A stretch of 64,000 bases of DNA, taken from the NCBI GenBank assembly GCA_050331295.1, contig JBHJGZ010000006.1:310001-374000 (forward strand), given 5' to 3'. Each line of letters starts with the position of its first letter. Position 1 is the stretch's first letter. Both the position numbers and the translations under genes were made by a program. The DNA is from Kuafuiihalomonas sp050331295 (GTDB lineage Bacteria; Myxococcota; Kuafuiibacteriia; Kuafuiibacteriales; Kuafuiibacteriaceae). Below the pieces are notes generated by a model. The model saw nothing but the letters and a program-made list of their open reading frames with translations. It ran no database searches and was not told the origin of the DNA. This document shows positions 59,041-64,000 of the stretch, in pieces.

Positions 59041-60402
59041 ATGGCCTCCGTCGGTGACGGTCCCAAGACGACATTCGTGCCGAGCGAGATCCGGATCGAG
59101 CACCCACGGCTGCTGATCCTGACCGGGGACCTGAAAGGTCGCGCCTTTGAACTGGTGCGGCACCGAACCCGCCTCGGCTCCGACGCCGACAATGACGTGG
59201 TGCTCAAAGAGCTGGCCCCGGTTCATGTCGAATTGGTGCAGGAGACGGTCGGAATTCGGCTGGTCGATCGGTCCGGCGGAGAGACCGAGGTGAACGGGAC
59301 CCGAGTGCACGAGGCGATCGTAGGCTCTGGCGCCCACCTCGCCCTTCGGGGCCTCGAACTCCGCCTTCAGGACACGCAAGACGCCTTGACCGTCATGCCC
59401 TCTGACCGAGAGCGATTCGGCGAGGCGCTGGCTCGTTCGCTATCGATGCGAGAGGTGTTCGGCGTGCTCGAAGCGGTGGCCCCCACCACCGCCTCGATCC
59501 TGCTCCTCGGGGAAACCGGCAGCGGCAAGGACATCTTGGCTCGAGGCGTCCATGCCCTGTCGCCCCGCGCAGAAGGCCCCATGCAGACCTTGGACTGTGG
59601 CGCCATCGCCCCAACCCTGGTGGAGAGCGAGCTGTTCGGATATGAGCGTGGCGCGTTCACGGGAGCCGAAGACCGCCAGGCCGGTGCCTTCGAGCGAGCC
59701 CATGGAGGAACGCTGTTCCTGGACGAGATCGGCGAGCTGCCGCTAGGCGTGCAACCAAAGTTGCTCCGAGCTCTGGAGGACCAGGTGATCCAGCGCGTGG
59801 GCAGCAGCGAGCCGGTCCCAGTGAACGTTCGAATCGTCGCGGCGACCAAGCGCGATCTCAAGGAAGAAGTACGACGAGGGCGCTTCCGCGAGGACCTGTG
59901 GTTCCGCTTGGCGGTGGTCACCGTCACGCTGCCCCCGCTCCGAGAGCGACGTGACGACATTCCCCTGCTGGTCAAGGCGTTCGCCAAAGGCTTCGAAGCC
60001 CGGACCGGCGTTCGCGCCGATATCCCGGCGGAGGAATTGTCCACGCTGCATGCCCACGACTGGCCCGGCAACGTGCGAGAGCTGAAGAACACGGTGGAGC
60101 GGGCGCTCTGGCTGGCTCAGACCGGAGACGGGGTGGCGCGATTCATGGTGCGTCCGCAGCTCGACTTCACCGAAACCGCCTCTCCCGTCACCGACGTCCA
60201 CTTCGACCCCACGCTTTCGTTCGGCGAGCACAAGCAGGGCTGGGAGGAAAGCTTCGAGAAATCATACCTCGGCTGGTTGATGGCCCGAGCCGACGGGAGC
60301 CTCTCCAAGGCGTCGCGCCTGGCTTCAATGGACCGAAAGCACCTTCGAAACCTGCTTCGAAAGCATGGCCTTTATGAGCCTCCGGAGCCCGAGGCGGGCT
60401 GA
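59041..60402 (+). CDS. Sigma-54-dependent activator with degenerate FHA domain
   Basis: About 453 residues. An N-terminal FHA-like domain (~20-115) carries LGSDADNDVVLKELAPVHVEL, where the Arg and Ser of a canonical phosphothreonine pocket are replaced. The central AAA+ domain has Walker A GETGSGKD near 158, the sigma-54-contacting GAFTGA near 203, Walker B GTLFLDEIGE near 225 and WPGNVREL. The C-terminal Fis-type helix-turn-helix is ADGSLSKASRLASMDRKHLR near 417. It activates transcription by sigma-54 polymerase. It begins 29 bp after the asparaginase gene, perhaps in one operon. The likely partner kinase is the Ser/Thr kinase gene at the right edge. Confidence 0.9.
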   Translation: MASVGDGPKTTFVPSEIRIEHPRLLILTGDLKGRAFELVRHRTRLGSDADNDVVLKELAPVHVELVQETVGIRLVDRSGGETEVNGTRVHEAIVGSGAHLALRGLELRLQDTQDALTVMPSDRERFGEALARSLSMREVFGVLEAVAPTTASILLLGETGSGKDILARGVHALSPRAEGPMQTLDCGAIAPTLVESELFGYERGAFTGAEDRQAGAFERAHGGTLFLDEIGELPLGVQPKLLRALEDQVIQRVGSSEPVPVNVRIVAATKRDLKEEVRRGRFREDLWFRLAVVTVTLPPLRERRDDIPLLVKAFAKGFEARTGVRADIPAEELSTLHAHDWPGNVRELKNTVERALWLAQTGDGVARFMVRPQLDFTETASPVTDVHFDPTLSFGEHKQGWEESFEKSYLGWLMARADGSLSKASRLASMDRKHLRNLLRKHGLYEPPEPEAG

Positions 60403-60413
60403 ATCGAGGCCCG

Positions 60414-62312
60414 TCAAGGGCGGGCCAGACTGAAGTTCGAGAACCGAACCCGACCGTTGATCACCCCCAACGCCAGAACACCGGCCCTCGGCACCAGGGT
60501 CTCGCACACGAGTTCCTCGCTGCCATCGTCGTCCACATCCATCGCGACGCGACTTCCGCGGCGCTGAATCCGCACGATGTGGGTTCGGCTTTCGTCATCC
60601 AGACTGGGCACCACGGTGGGGGAGCAGAACACCGGAACGCCGGTACGCACCGGGGCTCGGATCACCCGCGGCGTGCCCAGGAGAGCCAGGTGGTCGAAGT
60701 CGCCGCCGTCCAGGCCGAACACAAGGGAGGCCCTCGCCTGTCCCTCCACTCGGTATTCCAAGAGAACCTCGAAATCTCGAAGAGGCTCCCGCGTGAGGAC
60801 CAACAGCTCCTCCGGGAGAAGGGCGATGCTGAAGTCGGCCGGAGCCTCGCCCTGAAGCCCTCCGTCCACGATGGACCAAGCCCCCGGGTCTTGGGGTACG
60901 AAGCCAGCTGGTAGGCCCGGCGCCACCGGACCAAGCTTGGGCGCCTCGGCCGCCATCAGCGCTTGCGGACCGGCGTTGAAGCCCCAGACTCGGCCGGCGC
61001 CGTCCGCCACCACCGCCCGTCCCGGCTCCGAGCGAGCCACCACTGGTCGTTCGAGTGGAACCCACTCGTCAGGCAGCGGCACCACGTGGACCGCCGTGGG
61101 AAGGGTCTGAATCCATCGAAACGACTCAGTCCCTCCGTCGGGCACCCACAACAAGCTCCCATCGTCGAGGTCCACCAATTGACCGGGTCCGCCGGTTCCG
61201 AGGTCGGCCAGCTCTGCGGTCCGGCCGGAAGCATCGTTTCGAGGCTCTGGAAAGACCGCCACCTCGATGGACCGAGCCGATCGTTCGCCATCCATCCCGC
61301 CGGCCACCACCACCGTGCCCGAGCGGGTCGCCGCCGCTGCGGCCGCCCGCCTCGGCTCAGCCAATGGGAGCCGAACCCCCTGCGTCGAACCGGTGTTGAT
61401 CGAAAAGATCGACACGTCCCCGAGTCCTCGGGTGGTGGACATCCGACTGCGACCCCCGATCACCGCCACGCGGCTGTTGGAGATTCGGGCCGCGGCAGCG
61501 CCGGTCCTCGGACCGTCCAAGCTGCCCGCCACCTGCGCTCGACCGCTGGTCGGGTCCAGTGCGACCACGTCGCCGGTCACGCCCCCGTCGCGAACACCGC
61601 CCGCCCCCACCACCAAGCGCTCGGAGACGATGGTATACGCTGCGCCCTCCGCCAGGGCTTGCGCTCGAGAACCCGGCCGAACCGCGCCGTCGGGGTCGAC
61701 CACCGCCCAATCGGGAACATCACACCCCGAGCCGCCTCCTATCACCACCACCCGACCCCCGTCCGTCGCCAGGGCCAACACCCGAGGTCCTTGGGCAGCT
61801 CCGATGTCCGGCCCTGCGGTGAGGCCGTCCTCGGTCCAGACCGCGGTGCGCCACGGCTCGCACGGCGCCGCGTCGGCACCGCGCCCACCGAACAACACGC
61901 CATTCCTCCACGGCGCCGAAAACGACGGAAGAAAGTCCAGCTGCAGCGGCAACGCACTCCATCGGCCAACGGACCAAAAAGGAACGGTCACCGGACGGTC
62001 AGGGGGGGAAAGGATCAGATCGAGGGATCGGCTGGGTCCAGACGAGCGGATGTCCCCCTCACCGTCGACCCCGACGAACATGAGGCGCTCCACGTCGGGC
62101 GGGATGTCGGGACGAAGGCGCAGTGGACCCTGATCCCACCGGTAGGTGCCGAAATCCAAGACATCTCCGTTCGAGATTCCCAACACCTGAAGGTGCGCAA
62201 CATCGATGAAAGGATCCGGCGTATCAGGGGGGTCGAACACGACATCCAGTTCGCCCGTTCGGCTGCAGTGCAGCAGAAGGACGGCCATGAGGGCTGGCCG
62301 CAGCTCCCTCAT
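60414..62312 (-). CDS. Kelch-like beta-propeller lipoprotein with C-terminal concanavalin-like domain
   Basis: 632 residues. Lipoprotein signal MRELRPALMAVLLLHC (lipobox LLHC). Residues ~130-430 contain repeated Kelch-like strands with paired Gly (VVVIGGGSG, VVGAGGVRDGG, VAVIGGRSRM, VVVAGGMDGE). The last ~180 residues (DFEVLLEYRVEGQARASLVFGLDGGDF ... ALGVINGRVRFSNFSL) look like a jelly-roll concanavalin/DUF1080-type domain that might bind carbohydrate. It is predicted to sit on the periplasmic or outer surface. It is divergent from the kinase gene and converges with the sigma-54 activator gene. Confidence 0.72.
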   Translation of the reverse strand: MRELRPALMAVLLLHCSRTGELDVVFDPPDTPDPFIDVAHLQVLGISNGDVLDFGTYRWDQGPLRLRPDIPPDVERLMFVGVDGEGDIRSSGPSRSLDLILSPPDRPVTVPFWSVGRWSALPLQLDFLPSFSAPWRNGVLFGGRGADAAPCEPWRTAVWTEDGLTAGPDIGAAQGPRVLALATDGGRVVVIGGGSGCDVPDWAVVDPDGAVRPGSRAQALAEGAAYTIVSERLVVGAGGVRDGGVTGDVVALDPTSGRAQVAGSLDGPRTGAAAARISNSRVAVIGGRSRMSTTRGLGDVSIFSINTGSTQGVRLPLAEPRRAAAAAATRSGTVVVAGGMDGERSARSIEVAVFPEPRNDASGRTAELADLGTGGPGQLVDLDDGSLLWVPDGGTESFRWIQTLPTAVHVVPLPDEWVPLERPVVARSEPGRAVVADGAGRVWGFNAGPQALMAAEAPKLGPVAPGLPAGFVPQDPGAWSIVDGGLQGEAPADFSIALLPEELLVLTREPLRDFEVLLEYRVEGQARASLVFGLDGGDFDHLALLGTPRVIRAPVRTGVPVFCSPTVVPSLDDESRTHIVRIQRRGSRVAMDVDDDGSEELVCETLVPRAGVLALGVINGRVRFSNFSLARP

Positions 62313-62377
62313 TGCACCCTTCCCACGACCGGGGCATCATTCGGAGCAGCAGGGCCTCGGGTCCGGCGGACAGCCCC

Positions 62378-64000
62378 GTGTTCCAACCCACCACGTTCGG
62401 CAAGTACTTCCTGACTCGCCGCATCGCCGTCGGCGGTATGGCCGAGGTTTTCGCAGCCAAGCTGTACGGCGCGGACGGCTTCGAAAAGGATCTGGTGATC
62501 AAGCAGATCCTTCCCCAGTACTCCAAGGACCCGGAGTTCATTCAGAGCTTCGTCGGGGAAGCCAAGATCGCGGTCAGTCTCAATCACGCCAATGTGGTGG
62601 GCATCTACGAGTTGGGTCGTGTCGACGGTACCTACTTCATTGCCATGGAGTACGTCGACGGCCTCGATGTCTTCCAGCTCTTGGATTATGCCCGCAAGTT
62701 CGGCCTTTCGGTCAGCCCCGGAATCGCCCTGTTGGTCACCGAAGAGGTCGCCAAAGGTCTGGATTATGCCCACCGAAAATTGGGTCCGGATGCGGAGCCC
62801 TTGGGACTCGTCCACCGAGACCTGAACCCACGCAACGTGCTGATCTCTCGGGAAGGAGAGGTGAAGATCCTGGACTTCGGCATCGCCAAGACCGCCTCGA
62901 AGGCGGCGGCGATGCCCAAAACGCGGGCCGGGGTCGTCAAGGGCACCACGGGCTACATGTCGCCCGAGCAGGCGGTGGGTCTCGAGGTCGATACCCGAAC
63001 CGACATCTATCAGAGCGGGCTTCTGCTCTATGAGCTGTTGACCGGCGAGGCGCTCTTCTGGCGGCCGGACGACGAGGTCACCCGGAGCCTGATGCGGGCG
63101 CATCGCGTTCATCCTCCCTCCGAAACCGTCCCCGACCTCCCCCTCGACGTGGACCAGCTCTGCCTGCGCCTGCTCTCGAGAGATCCGTCCCAACGCCCTC
63201 AAACCGCGTCGGACCTAGTGCAGATTCTGGGTCGACTCCGTTTTCTATTCTATCCGGACCAGGACCATCGAGCGCTGGGAAGACTCGTGCAAGGTCTCTT
63301 GACTCAGCGGCAGAAGGAAGAGGCGCTGACCGAATCCGCTCCCGTCTCACTCCCGTCTACTCTGGAACTCAGTGAGGTGATTTCGCGCGCCATCGAGCAC
63401 ACCATCACCGAGGATGTCGAAACCATCGCCACCCGTTTCCCGAGGCGCGGGCAGCCCGCTCCAGGCGCTGTGCCCCTCCAGGTGAAGTCCGACTCCAGCG
63501 TCGAGGAAACACCCGCCTTGGGCACCGCCCAGCCCCACGGCTTGCCCGCCTCATTGGTGCGGGACGAACTCGGTCCGCCCGAAATCGACTCGGTGCTCGA
63601 TGAAGACCGGACCGGCTCTTCGACCGCGGACCTGATGCCGAGCCCCGCCTCATCGATTCCGTATTCGGTGTTGGCGGCATCCCAGGCCATCCTTCGGGAT
63701 CGGCGGTGGGCTTATCTCGGCGCCGCAGCCTTGGTTGCGTTGTTCGTGATCGCGGCCGCGGCCTGGCCGGACAAGGAACCGGCCCGGCCGCTGGTCGCCG
63801 CCACCAGCACCGCCGAAGCACATCCCGACCCCGAGCAGGTCGTGATTCAGGGAGCAGAGGAGCGAGAGGCCGAAGAGGCGGTCCGGGAAGCATTCGGTCC
63901 CGAGCCCGCGGCGGACGACAAAGACTCAAGACGGGAGGCGGACGAGCCCGAACCCAAGCCAGAGACCGTCCTCTTTTCCGCGACGACCCATGACACCGTG
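62378..64000 (+). CDS. Transmembrane Ser/Thr protein kinase, C-terminus outside window
   Basis: 541 codons from a GTG with no obvious ribosome site; the rest is right of the window. An intracellular kinase domain lies at ~8-285: IAVGGMAEVF glycine loop, VIKQIL catalytic Lys, HRDLNPRNVL catalytic loop (Asn replaces the usual Lys after HRDL, as in many myxobacterial kinases), LDFGIAKT (DFG), GTTGYMSPEQA activation segment. A Ser/Pro/Glu-rich linker follows and then one TM helix near 447-467 (WAYLGAAALVALFVIAAAAW). The external Pro/Glu-rich part begins afterwards. It should be active. It is divergent from the lipoprotein gene and near the sigma-54/FHA regulator, a combination typical of kinase-FHA signalling. 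Confidence 0.93.
   Translation, partial: MFQPTTFGKYFLTRRIAVGGMAEVFAAKLYGADGFEKDLVIKQILPQYSKDPEFIQSFVGEAKIAVSLNHANVVGIYELGRVDGTYFIAMEYVDGLDVFQLLDYARKFGLSVSPGIALLVTEEVAKGLDYAHRKLGPDAEPLGLVHRDLNPRNVLISREGEVKILDFGIAKTASKAAAMPKTRAGVVKGTTGYMSPEQAVGLEVDTRTDIYQSGLLLYELLTGEALFWRPDDEVTRSLMRAHRVHPPSETVPDLPLDVDQLCLRLLSRDPSQRPQTASDLVQILGRLRFLFYPDQDHRALGRLVQGLLTQRQKEEALTESAPVSLPSTLELSEVISRAIEHTITEDVETIATRFPRRGQPAPGAVPLQVKSDSSVEETPALGTAQPHGLPASLVRDELGPPEIDSVLDEDRTGSSTADLMPSPASSIPYSVLAASQAILRDRRWAYLGAAALVALFVIAAAAWPDKEPARPLVAATSTAEAHPDPEQVVIQGAEEREAEEAVREAFGPEPAADDKDSRREADEPEPKPETVLFSATTHDTV

Noticed and set aside
60963..62414. Plus-strand open frame opposite the Kelch-like lipoprotein
   Set aside because: His/Arg/Pro-rich low-complexity translation, antisense to a gene with repeats and a lipobox.

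Overview
The window is dense, GC-rich bacterial DNA with short intergenic gaps, many GTG/TTG starts and strong third-position GC bias. The gene content points to the Myxococcota (former delta-proteobacteria). The lines of evidence are Ser/Thr kinase and pseudokinase proteins with transmembrane and PEGA-like parts, FHA domains, an AgmX/PglI-type C-terminal domain, a DUF4388 protein beside a roadblock-like protein, a sigma-54 activator, many lipoproteins, and an operon laid out like the Glt/Nfs trans-envelope machinery of Myxococcus. This placement is inferred from gene families only; no rRNA is present.

Layout. 1-7.2 kb: 5' part of pyruvate dehydrogenase E1 (aceE, leaving by the left edge), divergent from 4-alpha-glucanotransferase (malQ), then a membrane pseudokinase with PEGA-like repeats and a secreted barrel-like protein. 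7.2-22.2 kb: mostly metabolic and housekeeping genes: SDR, GMC oxidoreductase, VOC protein, HEAT-repeat protein, stand-alone LigD-type 3'-phosphoesterase, enolase-phosphatase (mtnC), GST, 5'-nucleotidase-like lipoprotein, two proteins of unknown function, Rieske oxygenase, patatin phospholipase with a receiver-like N-terminus, YtcJ-like amidohydrolase and hemerythrin. 22.2-23.7 kb: a DUF2490 protein and initiator tRNA-fMet, with a partial tandem copy of the tRNA 3' end next to it. 23.7-30.9 kb: pilin-like membrane protein, SCP2 protein, HMG-CoA lyase, tryptophan 2,3-dioxygenase, homoserine-dehydrogenase-like protein, RHH regulator, Ca-binding-repeat lipoprotein, M23 peptidase, metF and msrB. 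30.9-40.2 kb: a coupled trio (two MuiA-like proteins plus a J-domain protein), an ABC exporter, an MFS carrier, a YqjD/holin-like membrane trio, and a membrane metallopeptidase-like protein coupled to an RNase Z-like protein.

40.2-50.0 kb (minus strand) is the most striking block. It is a six-gene operon read as outer-membrane barrel, TPR protein with coiled coil, very large TPR protein, TPR lipoprotein, small secreted protein, and FHA-TM-TonB/AgmX-like protein. Most junctions are 4-nt stop/start overlaps. The order matches gltB/C-D-E-F-G or nfsB-G of M. xanthus, but no motor genes (AglRQS) or gltH-J equivalents are visible here. Divergent from it, 50.1-55.7 kb holds a Cys-rich lipoprotein and then a coupled operon: a lipoprotein resembling dipeptidyl peptidase III with a broken zinc motif, a two-TM HAMP protein with no output domain, a DUF4388 protein and a roadblock-like protein. 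I regard this pair of operons as the best candidate for an undescribed envelope machine with its own regulatory input.

55.7-64 kb: small secreted protein, NAD-dependent epimerase and acyltransferase, isoaspartyl peptidase/asparaginase, a sigma-54 activator with an eroded FHA domain, a Kelch-like lipoprotein and a Ser/Thr protein kinase cut by the right edge. No CRISPR array, insertion sequence, transposase or prophage was seen. Long open frames antisense to these genes were judged to be GC-bias shadows.
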